Below, one piece after another: positions 7,509 to 16,332 of a DNA stretch of 64,000 nucleotides. Source of the DNA: Coralloluteibacterium thermophilum (GTDB taxonomy: Bacteria; Pseudomonadota; Gammaproteobacteria; Xanthomonadales; Xanthomonadaceae); assembly GCF_042654365.1 (NCBI RefSeq), contig NZ_JBHSGG010000033.1, forward strand, positions 62,001 through 126,000, in the 5' to 3' direction. Every line of letters begins with the position of its first letter. Within the stretch, counting starts at the first letter, position 1. The notes below the pieces were generated by a model that ran no database searches, was not told where the DNA came from, and saw nothing but the letters and a program-made list of their open reading frames with translations. Made by a program: the position numbers and the translations under genes.

Positions 7509-9584
7509 ATGCCGCAGACAGACACCGTGATCCGCCTGCTCTTCGTCGAGGACAGGCTGGAGGATGCGGAACAGTTCATCAGCCTCCTGCGCAACGGCGG
7601 CATCGCCGTCCGCCCGATGCGTCCGGAGTCGGTCGAGGAGCTGGCGCGGCAACTCAACGAACTCCCCGTCGACCTCGTGCTCGCGTGCCGCGACGCGGTC
7701 CAGATCCCGTTCGCGAGCGTGGTCCAGGTGGTCAACGCCAGCGGCAAGGACGTGCCGGTGCTCGCGAGCGTGGACCGGCTGGACGAGACGGTCCTGATCG
7801 ACGCCCTCGGGGCCGGCGCCCGCAGCGTGGCCCTGCGCGGCAACCCGGAGCAGTTGCTCCAGGTGGTGCGCCAGACCTTCGACGACCTCGTCCTGCGCCG
7901 CTCGGTGCGCCGGCTGGAGGCCGCGCTGCGCGAGAGCGAGCGCCGCTGCGATGCGCTGATCGCCTCCTCGCGCGACCCCATCGCCTACGTGCACGAGGGC
8001 ATGCACATCCGCGCCAACGAGGCCTACCTCGAGATGTTCGGCTACGTCGACTTCGAGGAGATCGAGGGCCTGCCGCTGCTGGACGCGATCGCCCCCTCGC
8101 ACGCCGAGGAATTCAAGCAGCTGCTCAAGCAGCTCTCGCGCGGCGAGACCCCGCCGCGCAGCGTCGAGCTGGTCGCGCAGCGGGCCGACGGCAGCAGCTT
8201 CGACGCGATCATCGAGTTCGCCCAGGCGACCTACGAGGGCGAGTCCTGCCTGCAGATCGTGTTCCGCCAGCAGACGGTGGACCCCGACGTGGCGCGCGAG
8301 CTCGATGCGCTGCGCCAGCGCGACCAGGTCACCGACCTGTTCAACCGCAGCCACTTCCTCTCCGTGCTCGAGGACGCCGTCGCGGCCGCGGCCGCGGGGC
8401 GCGGCGACCAGGCGCTGCTGCTGGTCGAGCCCGATCACTACGCCACCGCCCTGTCGGACATCGGCCTCGCCCACGCCGACACCCTGCTCGCGGCACTGGC
8501 CGAGCGGCTGCGCACGGTGCTGCGCGAGCAGGACGTGGCCGCCCGCTTCACCGACCACGGCTTCGCGGTGCTGTGCACGCGCTGCGACCACAGCGAGAGC
8601 GCACGGCTGGCGGAACTGGTCCGCAGCGCGTTCGAAGGCCACATCGTCGAGGCCGGCAACCGCTCGCTGACCCTCACCGTCAGCGTCGGCGGCGTCCAGA
8701 TCAGCGAACGCATCGCGACCGTGCAGCAGGTGCTCGCCAAGGCCACCCAGTCCGTGCAGGGCGCCATGGCCGCCGGCGGCAACCGCGTCGAGATCTACGA
8801 CCCGGGCGCGGTCGACCGCGCGGAGGAAGAGCGCGTGCGCGCCTGGGTGGAACGCCTCCGCAAGGCGCTGGTCGAGGAGGGCTTCGTCCTGCACTACCAG
8901 CCGATCATCAGCCTGACCGGCGAGCCGGGCGAGAACTACGAGGTGCTGCTGCGCCTGCTCTCGCACGGCAACGAGCTGATCCAGCCCGGCACCTTCCTCG
9001 GCATCGCGGAGGAGCACGGCCTGCTGGAGCAGATCGACCGCTGGGTGATCGAGCATGCGATCGCCGCCGCGGCCGAACTCAAGGGCCGCGACCGCAGGCC
9101 GACGCTGTTCGTGAAGGTCACGCAGGCGTCGATCCACGACCCGAAGCTGCCCGCCTTCATCGGCGAGACGCTCGCGCGGCACGGCGTGGAAGGCGGCCAG
9201 CTCGTCTTCGAGATCCCCGAGGCCAAGGCCTTCACCTCGCTGCGCGCGACCCAGGACTTCCAGGCCGGCCTGAAGGGGCTGGGCTGCGGGCTCGCCCTGG
9301 AGCAGTTCGGTGCGGGGCTGAACTCCTTCCACCTCCTCAACCACCTGGACCCGGGCTTCCTCAAGATCGACCGCAGCTTCGTGCAGGACCTGCCGAAGAA
9401 CGCCGAGAACCAGGCCAAGCTCCGCGAGATCGCGGACCGCGCGCATGAGGCGGGCAAGCTTGCCGTGGCGGAGTTCGTCGAGGACGCGGCCTGCATGGCG
9501 GCGCTGTTCTCGACCGGCATCGACTACGTCGAAGGCCACTTCCTCGCACCGGCCGGGCCGGTGATGAACTACGACTTCGGCTGA
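7509..9584 (+). CDS. fimX: FimX-type degenerate GGDEF/EAL c-di-GMP receptor
   Basis: Protein of 691 residues with the order REC-like (1-125), PAS (about 140-255), GGDEF (about 280-430) and EAL (about 440-690), the same architecture and, from memory, the same length as Pseudomonas FimX. The GGDEF motif is replaced by TDHGF (348-352), and the EAL motif by EVL (478-480) in YEVLLRL. The usual DDFGTG loop reads EQFGAGLN, so neither cyclase nor phosphodiesterase activity is expected. An RxxD-like REQD sits five residues before TDHGF. In xanthomonads FimX binds c-di-GMP through its EAL domain and contacts PilZ and PilB to control type IV pilus assembly. The REC-like domain lacks a clean phosphoacceptor set. 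It is monocistronic, ending at a strong hairpin. Confidence 0.88.
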   Translation: MPQTDTVIRLLFVEDRLEDAEQFISLLRNGGIAVRPMRPESVEELARQLNELPVDLVLACRDAVQIPFASVVQVVNASGKDVPVLASVDRLDETVLIDALGAGARSVALRGNPEQLLQVVRQTFDDLVLRRSVRRLEAALRESERRCDALIASSRDPIAYVHEGMHIRANEAYLEMFGYVDFEEIEGLPLLDAIAPSHAEEFKQLLKQLSRGETPPRSVELVAQRADGSSFDAIIEFAQATYEGESCLQIVFRQQTVDPDVARELDALRQRDQVTDLFNRSHFLSVLEDAVAAAAAGRGDQALLLVEPDHYATALSDIGLAHADTLLAALAERLRTVLREQDVAARFTDHGFAVLCTRCDHSESARLAELVRSAFEGHIVEAGNRSLTLTVSVGGVQISERIATVQQVLAKATQSVQGAMAAGGNRVEIYDPGAVDRAEEERVRAWVERLRKALVEEGFVLHYQPIISLTGEPGENYEVLLRLLSHGNELIQPGTFLGIAEEHGLLEQIDRWVIEHAIAAAAELKGRDRRPTLFVKVTQASIHDPKLPAFIGETLARHGVEGGQLVFEIPEAKAFTSLRATQDFQAGLKGLGCGLALEQFGAGLNSFHLLNHLDPGFLKIDRSFVQDLPKNAENQAKLREIADRAHEAGKLAVAEFVEDAACMAALFSTGIDYVEGHFLAPAGPVMNYDFG

Positions 9585-9621
9585 GCGCGGGGCGACGGCC
9601 CGGGCGCAGCGCGGAAAAGAA

Positions 9622-9651
9622 GAAGGGGCGGCCCCGTGGAGCCGCCCCTTC
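9622..9651. terminator. bidirectional terminator between fimX and htpX
   Basis: Perfect 11-bp inverted repeat (9622-9632 with 9641-9651), eight-base loop, between two convergent genes. The plus-strand left flank carries an A-rich run (AAAAGAA), which gives a partial U-tract for transcription coming from htpX. Confidence 0.75.
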
Positions 9652-9676
9652 CGCGTTCCGGCGTATGCCGCCGCCG

Positions 9677-10591
9677 TCAGCTGATCACGCCCTGGCGCAC
9701 CGCATCGGTGTCCAGCGGCGCGTTCTTCAGCGCAGCGATGCGCTCCGCCAGCGGCGGGTGGCTCATCAGCAGGCGCTTCATGCCGTGGCTGACCGCGCCC
9801 GAGATGCCGAAGGCCTGGATCTGGTTCGGCAGCGTGCTCTGGCCGTGGTTCTGCGCCAGCCGCTCGAGGGCGGCGATCATCTTGTGGCGCCCGGCGAGCT
9901 GGGCCGCACCGGCATCGGCGCGGAACTCGCGGTGGCGGCTGAACCACATCGCGATCATCGAGGCGAACAGGCCGAAGATCATGTCCAGCACGAGCACGAT
10001 GATGAAGTAGAAGAAGCTCGGGCCGCCGTCGCGGTTGCCGCTCAGCGCCGAGTCGATGACGCGGCCGACGATGCGCGCGAGGAAGATGACGAAGGTGTTG
10101 AGCACGCCCTGGATCAGCGCCATGGTCACCATGTCGCCGTTGGCGACGTGGCTGACCTCGTGCGCCATCACCGCCTCGGCCTCGTCGCGGCTCATCGAGC
10201 GCAGCAGCCCGGTGGAGACCGCGACCAGCGCGTTGTTGCGGTTCATGCCGGTGGCGAAGGCGTTGATCTCCGGTGCGTCGTAGATGGCGACCTCGGGCAT
10301 GCCGATGCCGGCCATCTCGGCCTGGCGGCGGACCGTCTCCACCAGCCAGCGCTCGACCTCGGTGCGCGGCTCGGTGATGACCTGGGCGCCGGTGGCGCGC
10401 TTGGCCGACCACTTCGAGAGCGCCAGCGAGATGAAGGCGCCGCCGAAGCCGAACAGCGCGGCGAAGAGCAGCAGGCCGCTGTTGCCGGCGAAGCTGACAC
10501 CGAACACGCCCTGCAGAACGGCCATGACGATGCTGAGCAAGGCCAGCACCGCCAGATTGGTCGCAAGGAAGAGAGCGATGCGTTTGAACAT
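9677..10591 (-). CDS. htpX: inner-membrane zinc metalloprotease HtpX
   Basis: M48 family membrane protease for quality control of misfolded inner-membrane proteins. The 304 residues contain two N-terminal transmembrane segments (about 5-30 and 38-58), the zinc motif HEVSH (144-148), a hydrophobic pair around residues 160-215, and the third-ligand region REFRADAGAAQL. The C-terminal SHPPLAERIAAL is typical of HtpX. The start MFKRIALF is the family start. It is divergent from gluQ-RS with about 100 bases between. CpxR or heat-shock control is known elsewhere, but I see no convincing operator here. Confidence 0.96.
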   Translation of the reverse strand: MFKRIALFLATNLAVLALLSIVMAVLQGVFGVSFAGNSGLLLFAALFGFGGAFISLALSKWSAKRATGAQVITEPRTEVERWLVETVRRQAEMAGIGMPEVAIYDAPEINAFATGMNRNNALVAVSTGLLRSMSRDEAEAVMAHEVSHVANGDMVTMALIQGVLNTFVIFLARIVGRVIDSALSGNRDGGPSFFYFIIVLVLDMIFGLFASMIAMWFSRHREFRADAGAAQLAGRHKMIAALERLAQNHGQSTLPNQIQAFGISGAVSHGMKRLLMSHPPLAERIAALKNAPLDTDAVRQGVIS

Positions 10592-10695
10592 GACGATGAC
10601 AACTCCTGAAGAAGCGTGATGCGGACAATCCTACGATTAGATTGGTGACCGTCCCAGGAATTCAAGATCATGTCGCGCATGATTCGGAGACCGGC

Positions 10696-11619
10696 ATGAG
10701 CGCGAGCGCGGCACCCGGGCGGCGCTACCGCGGCCGCTTCGCGCCCTCCCCCACCGGACCGCTGCACTTCGGGTCGCTGGTGGCGGCGCTCGGCAGTTGG
10801 CTGCACGCGCGGCACCACGGCGGCACCTGGCTGGTCCGCATCGAGGACCTCGATCCGCCGCGGGAAGTTCCGGGCGCCGCGGCGCTCCAGCTGCGCACGC
10901 TCGCCGGCTTCGGCCTGGTTCCGGACGAGCCGGTGGTGCGGCAGAGCGAGCGCCATGCGCTCTACGCCGAGGCGCTCGCGCGGCTGCAGGCCCAGGGCGA
11001 CGCCTTCGCCTGCGGCTGCAGTCGCAGCGCGGTCGCCGCCACCGGCGGGATCCACCGCGCCTGCGTGGCGGACGCCACGCGCGGGCGACGCGCGATCCGC
11101 CTGCGCGCCCCCGACGCGGAGATCGCCTTCGACGACGCCATCCAGGGCCGCGTCGCCCGCAACCTCCTGCGCGAGGACGGCGACGTGGTGCTGCTGCGCG
11201 CGGACGGCCACTGGGCCTACCAGCTGGCCGTCGTGGTCGACGACGGCGCCCAGGGCATCACCGACGTGGTGCGCGGCGCGGACCTGCTCGACTCGACGCC
11301 GCGCCAGATCCACCTGCAGCAGCGGCTCGGGCTGCCCGCGCCGCGCTACGCGCACCTGCCGCTGGCGGTGGACGCGGCAGGGCGCAAGCTCGGCAAGTCG
11401 CTGGCGGCGCTCCCGGTGGACGCCGCCGACCCGCTGCCCGCGCTGCGCGCCGCGTGGACCTTCCTCGGCCAGCCCCCGGCGGCCCTCGCCGGCGCGACGA
11501 GCGTCGCGCGCACCCTCGACGCGGCGCGTGCCGCCTTCGATCCGCGGCGCATCCCCGCGACCGCGGCAAGGGCGCCGGAAACGCCGACGCGGTCGCCCGG
11601 AGACGCCAAAGGCCGCTAG
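10696..11619 (+). CDS. gluQ: glutamyl-Q tRNA(Asp) synthetase
   Basis: Truncated GluRS paralogue that attaches glutamate to queuosine at the wobble position of tRNA(Asp); it lacks an anticodon-binding domain, and the 307-residue length fits. The nucleotide-binding start is RFAPSPTGPLHFGSL (the HIGH-equivalent). The KMSKS-equivalent is KLGKS, and a zinc-site remnant is seen as CGC plus a later HRAC. The ATG at 10696 is chosen because the catalytic motif must be near the N-terminus; an upstream in-frame GTG at 10642 would add an unconserved stretch. The tail after about residue 285 is Pro/Thr-rich. In many proteobacteria the gene follows dksA, but it does not do so here. Confidence 0.92.
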   Translation: MSASAAPGRRYRGRFAPSPTGPLHFGSLVAALGSWLHARHHGGTWLVRIEDLDPPREVPGAAALQLRTLAGFGLVPDEPVVRQSERHALYAEALARLQAQGDAFACGCSRSAVAATGGIHRACVADATRGRRAIRLRAPDAEIAFDDAIQGRVARNLLREDGDVVLLRADGHWAYQLAVVVDDGAQGITDVVRGADLLDSTPRQIHLQQRLGLPAPRYAHLPLAVDAAGRKLGKSLAALPVDAADPLPALRAAWTFLGQPPAALAGATSVARTLDAARAAFDPRRIPATAARAPETPTRSPGDAKGR

Positions 11620-11694
11620 GATCGCAGGCCGCCGGCGACGCCGGCAGCGCAGAAACCGAGGGCCGGCCCGGACGGCCGCACAGGGAGGAACACC

Positions 11695-12435
11695 ATGGAG
11701 TCACGCGTCGCACTCGTCACCGGCGGCACCGGCGGCATCGGCACCGCCATCTGCCGCAAGCTGGCCGGCATGGGCCACCGGGTGGTGAGCAACTACCGCG
11801 ACCGTGCCCGCGCGGAAGCCTGGCAGGCCGCGCAGCGCGCCGCCGGCATCGAGGTGGAGCTGGTGCCGGGCGACGTGGCCGACCCCGCGTCGGCGGAGGC
11901 CATGGTGCGCGAGATCGAGGCGCGCGTCGGCCCGGTCGACATCCTCATCAACAACGCCGGCATCACCCGCGACACCACCTTCCACCGCATGACCGCGACG
12001 CAGTGGCGCGAGGTCATCGACACCAACCTCAATTCCTGCTTCAACGTCACCCGCCCCGTGATCGAGGGCATGCGCGCCCGCGGCTGGGGCAGGATCGTGC
12101 AGATCAGCTCGATCAACGGGCAGAAGGGCCAGTACGGGCAGGCCAACTACGCCGCGGCCAAGGCCGGCATGCACGGCTTCACCATCTCGCTGGCGCAGGA
12201 GAACGCGCGTTTCGGCATCACCGTCAACACGGTCTCCCCCGGCTACATCGCCACCGACATGGTGATGGCGGTACCGGAGGAGGTGCGGGCCAAGATCGTC
12301 GCCCAGATCCCGACCGGGCGCCTGGGCAACCCCGAGGAGATCGCCTACGCGGTGGCCTTCTTCGTACCGGACGAGGCCGGCTGGATCACCGGCACCAACC
12401 TCTCCGCAAACGGCGGACATTACATGGGTTGGTGA
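11695..12435 (+). CDS. phbB: acetoacetyl-CoA reductase (PhaB/PhbB)
   Basis: NADPH-dependent short-chain dehydrogenase converting acetoacetyl-CoA to (R)-3-hydroxybutyryl-CoA for polyhydroxybutyrate. The 246-residue protein has the Rossmann motif GGTGGIG (10-16), NNAG (87-90), and catalytic Ser139, Tyr152 and Lys156. It ends in the PhbB-typical SANGGHYMGW. A strong Shine-Dalgarno (GGGAGGAA) precedes the ATG. PhaR follows 86 bases downstream, which supports PHB metabolism over FabG. The synthase PhaC and thiolase PhaA are not in this window. Confidence 0.92.
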   Translation: MESRVALVTGGTGGIGTAICRKLAGMGHRVVSNYRDRARAEAWQAAQRAAGIEVELVPGDVADPASAEAMVREIEARVGPVDILINNAGITRDTTFHRMTATQWREVIDTNLNSCFNVTRPVIEGMRARGWGRIVQISSINGQKGQYGQANYAAAKAGMHGFTISLAQENARFGITVNTVSPGYIATDMVMAVPEEVRAKIVAQIPTGRLGNPEEIAYAVAFFVPDEAGWITGTNLSANGGHYMGW

Positions 12436-12442
12436 GGCGGCG

Positions 12443-12460
12443 CCTGCCCCAAGGGGCAGG
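12443..12460. repeat. 18-bp palindrome between phbB and phaR
   Basis: Perfect inverted repeat of two 8-base arms around AA, starting 7 bases past the phbB stop. It could be a short attenuating hairpin for phbB, or part of the regulatory region shared with phaR. No T-run follows. Confidence 0.45.
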
Positions 12461-12474
12461 TTGCGACGGGGGGA

Positions 12475-12498
12475 ATGCTGCGCCATGCTGCGCAGCAT
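12475..12498. promoter_or_regulatory. candidate PhaR operator upstream of phaR
   Basis: Two direct copies of ATGCTGCGC (12475-12483 and 12485-12493) are offset by 10 bases, one helical turn. The second forms a perfect 14-bp palindrome, ATGCTGCGCAGCAT (12485-12498). The block ends 23 bases before the phaR ATG. PhaR repressors are known to bind TGC/GCA-type inverted sites and to autoregulate, so this is a plausible operator; the assignment is inference. Confidence 0.45.
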
Positions 12499-12521
12499 CA
12501 CCGCAACGCTGAGTCTGCCGC

Positions 12522-13016
12522 ATGGCAACAAAGACCCGCATCATCAAGAAGTACCCCAACCGTCGCCTCTACGACACGGAGATCTCCAGCTACATCACGC
12601 TCGAGGACGTCCGCCAGCTCATCGTGGACAACGAGGAGTTCGAGGTCCGGGATGCGCGCTCGGGCGAGGACCTGACCCGCCCCGTCCTGCTGCAGATCAT
12701 CGCCGAGCACGAGCAGGACGGCCAGCCGATGCTGAGCACCCAGGTGCTGAGCCAGATCATCCGCTTCTACGGGGATTCGCTGCAGGGCTTCATGGGCAGC
12801 TACCTGGAGCGCAGCATGCAGCTGTTCCTGGACCAGCAGCAGCAGTTCCGCTCGCAGCTCAACACCATGCTCGGGCAGACGCCGTGGAGCATGCTCAACC
12901 AGCTCACCGAGCGGAACATGGACATGTGGAAGAACTTCCAGCAGGGCCTGCTCGGGACGATGAACACGCCGCCGGGCACCAAGCCCCGCGACGAGACCAA
13001 GCCGCGCGGCCGCTGA
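12522..13016 (+). CDS. phaR: polyhydroxyalkanoate synthesis repressor PhaR
   Basis: DNA-binding repressor that senses PHB granules and controls phasin and its own gene. The 164 residues start with the highly conserved RIIKKYPNRRLYDTEIS, followed by YITLEDVRQLIVDNEEFEVRDA, together the PHB/PHA accumulation regulator DNA-binding domain. A second domain at about 65-115 (RPVLLQIIAEHEQDGQPMLS) is the granule-associated repeat. The C-terminal segment is Gln/Met-rich and probably helical, as in related proteins that bind PHB. It follows phbB on the same strand, with a palindromic region between. No strong Shine-Dalgarno is visible before the ATG, which is odd next to the strong one of phbB. Confidence 0.95.
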   Translation: MATKTRIIKKYPNRRLYDTEISSYITLEDVRQLIVDNEEFEVRDARSGEDLTRPVLLQIIAEHEQDGQPMLSTQVLSQIIRFYGDSLQGFMGSYLERSMQLFLDQQQQFRSQLNTMLGQTPWSMLNQLTERNMDMWKNFQQGLLGTMNTPPGTKPRDETKPRGR

Positions 13017-13035
13017 GCGCCTGCCGCGGAACCGG

Positions 13036-13060
13036 AAAGGGGCCCTGCGGGGCCCTTTTT
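13036..13060 (+). terminator. Rho-independent terminator after phaR
   Basis: GC-rich hairpin with arms AAAGGGGCCC and GGGGCCCTTT (one G-G mismatch), TGC loop region, followed by five T residues; 19 bases after the phaR stop. The A/T symmetry would also serve the convergent gene. Confidence 0.8.
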
Positions 13061-13116
13061 CGTGCCCCGCCGCCTGCCGCTGCCGCAGCGCGCAAGGTGT
13101 CGCGCCGCAGCGCGGC

Positions 13117-15111
13117 TCAGATCTCCCGGACCACCCGGAACCCGAGCCGGGCGTTGGTCGCCTCGGCCGGGGAAGCGATGCGATAGGCCGAGCGCGCCTC
13201 GTCCGGCGAGCTCGCCCAGGAGGTGCCGCGGACCACGCGCCGTGCGCAGCCCGGATTCACCCACGCGCTGCCGTCCCGCGGCGCCCGCCGGTAGCTGTCG
13301 TGCCAGCAGTCCTCGGTCCATTCCGAGACGTTGCCGACCATGTCGTAGAGCCCGAAGGCGTTGGCCTCGAAGCTGCGTACCGGCGCCAGCCCCCAGAAGC
13401 CGTCCGCGTAGTTCGGGAAGGCGTTGCCCCACCCGCGCCGGGTGGGGGATTCGTCGCCGTCGCCGGGCAGGTTGCCCACCACCCGCTCGGGCAGCGCGTC
13501 GCCCCAGGGATAACGCGTATCGGAACCCGCGCGGAGCATGTATTCGTACTCCGCCTCGCTGGGCAGCCGGTAGCGCTGGCCGGTCTGCTGCGACAGCCAG
13601 TCGGCGTAGGCCGAGGCGTCCAGCCAGGAGACGTGCACCACCGGCAGGTCCGGGTCGGCGCGCGCGCCCGCATGGTCGTGCCGGTAGTCGACGCCGCGCC
13701 GCTCGACCAGGCTGCCGCTGCGCTCGTTGTAGACCACCGAGGCGCCACGGGCCTGCGCCGTGCCGATGTAGCCGGTCGCCTCGCTGAAGCGCCGGAACTC
13801 GGCCACGGTGATGGGCGCGACCGACACGGCGAAGCCGCGCGCGAACTCGACCGTGTGCTGCGGCGCCTCGTTCGGGTCGTGGCCCGGCTCGTTGCGCGAC
13901 GAGCCCATGCGGAAGCTGCCCCAGGGCACCACGACCAGCTCGGGCCCGCTGCCGCCGATCTGGAGCGGGTCGCGGACGCCCTGTCCGGCGTCGAAGTGGC
14001 CGTAGCGGCGCGCAGTCTCGATCCGCTCGCGCAGCCGGTTGACGCCCGCCGCGCGCGTGCTCGCCGCCGCATAGGCCTCGAGCAGTTCCTGCGCACGCTC
14101 CAGCTCCAGGGCCGCGAGCGCCGTCTCGATCTCCTCCGCCAGCACCACGGCGCGCCGCTGGCGCGCCTCGACGATGCGAACGCTCGCATCCTGCACGCGC
14201 TGCTGCCCGGGCAGCACGGCATCGGCCTCGCTGAGCCGGCGCTCGGCCAGGGCGTAGTCGCCTTCGGCCGCGGCAGCATCCGCCTCGGCGATCAGCGCAT
14301 CCTGGATGCGGGCGACGCCGGCCAGGGCGCCGACATGCGCAGGCGCCTGCGCGAGCACGGCGCGGAAGACCGCCGCGGCGTTCTCGTCGGCCGGTTCGAG
14401 CACCCTGCCCTCCCGCCGCAATGCCTCGCCCCGGGCGACCTCGCCCGCCAGCACGTTGGCCTCGTCGAGCGCGTCGGCGTAGGCCTCGCGCTCGGCATCG
14501 GCGATGCCCGCCGGCAGCCCGCGCAGCAGGGCGGCGACATAGGCCGCGTCGGCCAGCCGTCCCGCGGCGATCGCTTCCCGTCCGCGCTCGACGATCCTGC
14601 CGGCCAGCGCCTCGACCGCCTCGCGCGCGGCGGCGTTCTCCGGATCCGCGCGGAGCACGGCCAGATAGAGATCCAGCGCGGGAAGCGCGGGTGCCTCCTC
14701 GGCCTCGGCCGGGGCGGCCCCGGCCTCCGCGGCGTCCGCCGCGGCCTCGACATCCGCATCCGCCGCATCCGCCGCATCCATGCCGGCATCCGCATCGGCA
14801 GGCGGCGCATCGCCTTCGACGAGCACCCCCGCCTCCTCGGCGGCACGGGCTCGCGCCAGCGTGGCTTCGATCTCCTCGGCGTCCAGCGCCAGCGCGCGGG
14901 GTTCCCAGGTGCGCTCCGGGGCGGGCGCCGAGGCGCGCTGCGCCGCCGCCACGGGGTCCGTGGGCACGGGGTCGTCGCGTTCCGCGGGCGTCGCCTGCCG
15001 CCCCGTCGCGGCCGTGGCGGGTTCCGTGGGCGCACGCGGTGCCTCCTCGCGCCCGCAGGCGGCGAGGAGCAGCACGAACGGCAGCCAGAGACGTTGGAAG
15101 CGAGCGTTGAT
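13117..15111 (-). CDS. lipoprotein with coiled/repeat domain and C-terminal SUMF1 (FGE-sulfatase) domain
   Basis: About 664 residues. The C-terminal 230 residues are a SUMF1/EgtB/PvdO-type domain: VVPWGSFRMGSS, VHVSWLDASAYADWLSQQTG, LPSEAEYEYMLRAG, GLYDMVGNVSEWTEDC and RLGFRVVR. The catalytic cysteines of true formylglycine-generating enzyme are missing near RRVVRGTSWASSP, so it is probably not a sulfatase activator. The middle is alanine/glutamate-rich and repeat-like. The N-terminus has an apparent lipobox LLLAAC preceded by basic residues, but the reading frame offers no ATG there. The natural-looking start is an ATC at 15111; the nearest standard codon is a GTG at 15075, leaving only six residues before the cysteine. 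A sequencing error or rare start is likely. It is divergent from RNase D. Confidence 0.72.
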   Translation of the reverse strand: MNARFQRLWLPFVLLLAACGREEAPRAPTEPATAATGRQATPAERDDPVPTDPVAAAQRASAPAPERTWEPRALALDAEEIEATLARARAAEEAGVLVEGDAPPADADAGMDAADAADADVEAAADAAEAGAAPAEAEEAPALPALDLYLAVLRADPENAAAREAVEALAGRIVERGREAIAAGRLADAAYVAALLRGLPAGIADAEREAYADALDEANVLAGEVARGEALRREGRVLEPADENAAAVFRAVLAQAPAHVGALAGVARIQDALIAEADAAAAEGDYALAERRLSEADAVLPGQQRVQDASVRIVEARQRRAVVLAEEIETALAALELERAQELLEAYAAASTRAAGVNRLRERIETARRYGHFDAGQGVRDPLQIGGSGPELVVVPWGSFRMGSSRNEPGHDPNEAPQHTVEFARGFAVSVAPITVAEFRRFSEATGYIGTAQARGASVVYNERSGSLVERRGVDYRHDHAGARADPDLPVVHVSWLDASAYADWLSQQTGQRYRLPSEAEYEYMLRAGSDTRYPWGDALPERVVGNLPGDGDESPTRRGWGNAFPNYADGFWGLAPVRSFEANAFGLYDMVGNVSEWTEDCWHDSYRRAPRDGSAWVNPGCARRVVRGTSWASSPDEARSAYRIASPAEATNARLGFRVVREI

Positions 15112-15214
15112 AGGCGTCGGGGTCGTTGGGGGCGCGGCGTCGCGGGGCGTCCCGGTCCCGCGGCGGTGCGACGTTAGGCTAAGGTGCGCAGCCCCGCAAC
15201 CGCACGAAGACCGC

Positions 15215-16312
15215 GTGAACCACTGGATCGACACCCCCCGCATGCTCGCCGACCGCCTCGCCGCCTGGCGCGGCGCCGGCCCGGTCGCCCTGGATACCGA
15301 GTTCGTCCGCGAGCGCACCTGGTATGCGCAACTGGCCCTGGTGCAGTTGGCCGTGCCGGGCGAGGTGCTGCTCGTCGATCCCCTGGTCGAGGGCATGACC
15401 GCCGTCCTGGGGCCGTGGCTGGCCGACCCGGGCGTGCTCAAGCTGATGCACAGCCCGAGCGAGGACCTGCACGTGCTCACCCACGTCTGCGGCGCGCCGC
15501 CCTCGCCGCTGTTCGACACCCAGACCGCCGCCGCCCTTGCCGGCCTCGGCGCAGGGCTCAGCTACCAGCGCCTGGTCGAGGCCGTGACCGGGACCGTCCT
15601 GGCCAAGGGCGAGACGCGCTCCGACTGGCTGCGCCGCCCGCTCAGCCCCGCCCAGCTCGACTACGCCGCGGACGATGTCCTCCACCTGCATGCCGTGCAC
15701 GCCGCGCTGCGCGACCGCCTGGAGGCCCTGGGCCGCCTCGACTGGCTGGAGGCCGACTGCGCGCGCATGGTCGCCCAGGCGGTGCGCGACGAGCCGGAGC
15801 GCTGGCCGCACCTCGCCGTGCGCAGCGCGCAGATGCTGGACCCGGACGGCCAGCGCCGTCTCTACCGCCTGCTGCGATGGCGGGAGGCGCGCGCGCGCAG
15901 CCAGGACCGACCGAAGAACTGGATCCTCGACGGCGAGCTGGCGCTGACCCTGGCCCGGCGTCCGCCCGCCGACCTGCGCGCCTTCAACGCGGTGCTCGAT
16001 GCGCATCCGAAGGCGCCGCGGCGCGACCGTGGGGCGCTGTTCGACCTCCTCCACCGCCCGGTGGATGCGGCGGAGGCGGACATCCCGTTGGCGCAGGCGC
16101 CCGCCGAGACCGACAAGGCGCGCCTGCGGGCACTGCAGGAGGCGGTGGCGACGCAGGCCCGGGCGCTGGACATCCCCGAGGGCCTGCTGGCCTCGCGGCG
16201 TCACCTCCAGGCCCTCATGGACGGGCACGGCTGGGGCGCCCTGGAGGGCTGGCGACGCGGGATCCTGGAGGCATCCCTCGCCCCTCTACTCGAAACGCCG
16301 CCCTCGGGCTAG
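15215..16312 (+). CDS. rnd: ribonuclease D
   Basis: 3'-to-5' exoribonuclease for tRNA 3' maturation. The DEDDy exonuclease domain shows LDTEFVRER (Asp27, Glu29), HSPSEDLHVL, and YAADDVLHL with the tyrosine. One or two HRDC domains follow, seen as AQMLDPDGQRRLYRLLRWREARARSQDRPKNWILDG split across residues 209-245. Length is 365 residues, typical. The start is a GTG at 15215, in the position expected from the family N-terminus. The tRNA-Ala gene directly downstream on the same strand is a fitting potential substrate, though it has its own promoter-like -10 element. Confidence 0.94.
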   Translation: MNHWIDTPRMLADRLAAWRGAGPVALDTEFVRERTWYAQLALVQLAVPGEVLLVDPLVEGMTAVLGPWLADPGVLKLMHSPSEDLHVLTHVCGAPPSPLFDTQTAAALAGLGAGLSYQRLVEAVTGTVLAKGETRSDWLRRPLSPAQLDYAADDVLHLHAVHAALRDRLEALGRLDWLEADCARMVAQAVRDEPERWPHLAVRSAQMLDPDGQRRLYRLLRWREARARSQDRPKNWILDGELALTLARRPPADLRAFNAVLDAHPKAPRRDRGALFDLLHRPVDAAEADIPLAQAPAETDKARLRALQEAVATQARALDIPEGLLASRRHLQALMDGHGWGALEGWRRGILEASLAPLLETPPSG

Positions 16313-16332
16313 GCGAGCGGAAATCCGTTGCG

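Noticed and set aside
5556..10628. Very long open frame on the minus strand (about 1,690 codons)
   Set aside because: It lies across efp, epmB, fimX and htpX. Translation is Arg/Ala/Gly-rich without domains; high GC makes long antisense frames common.
13117..15111. Sulfatase-activating formylglycine-generating enzyme
   Set aside because: The two catalytic cysteines are absent from the C-terminal domain and no sulfatase gene is nearby.
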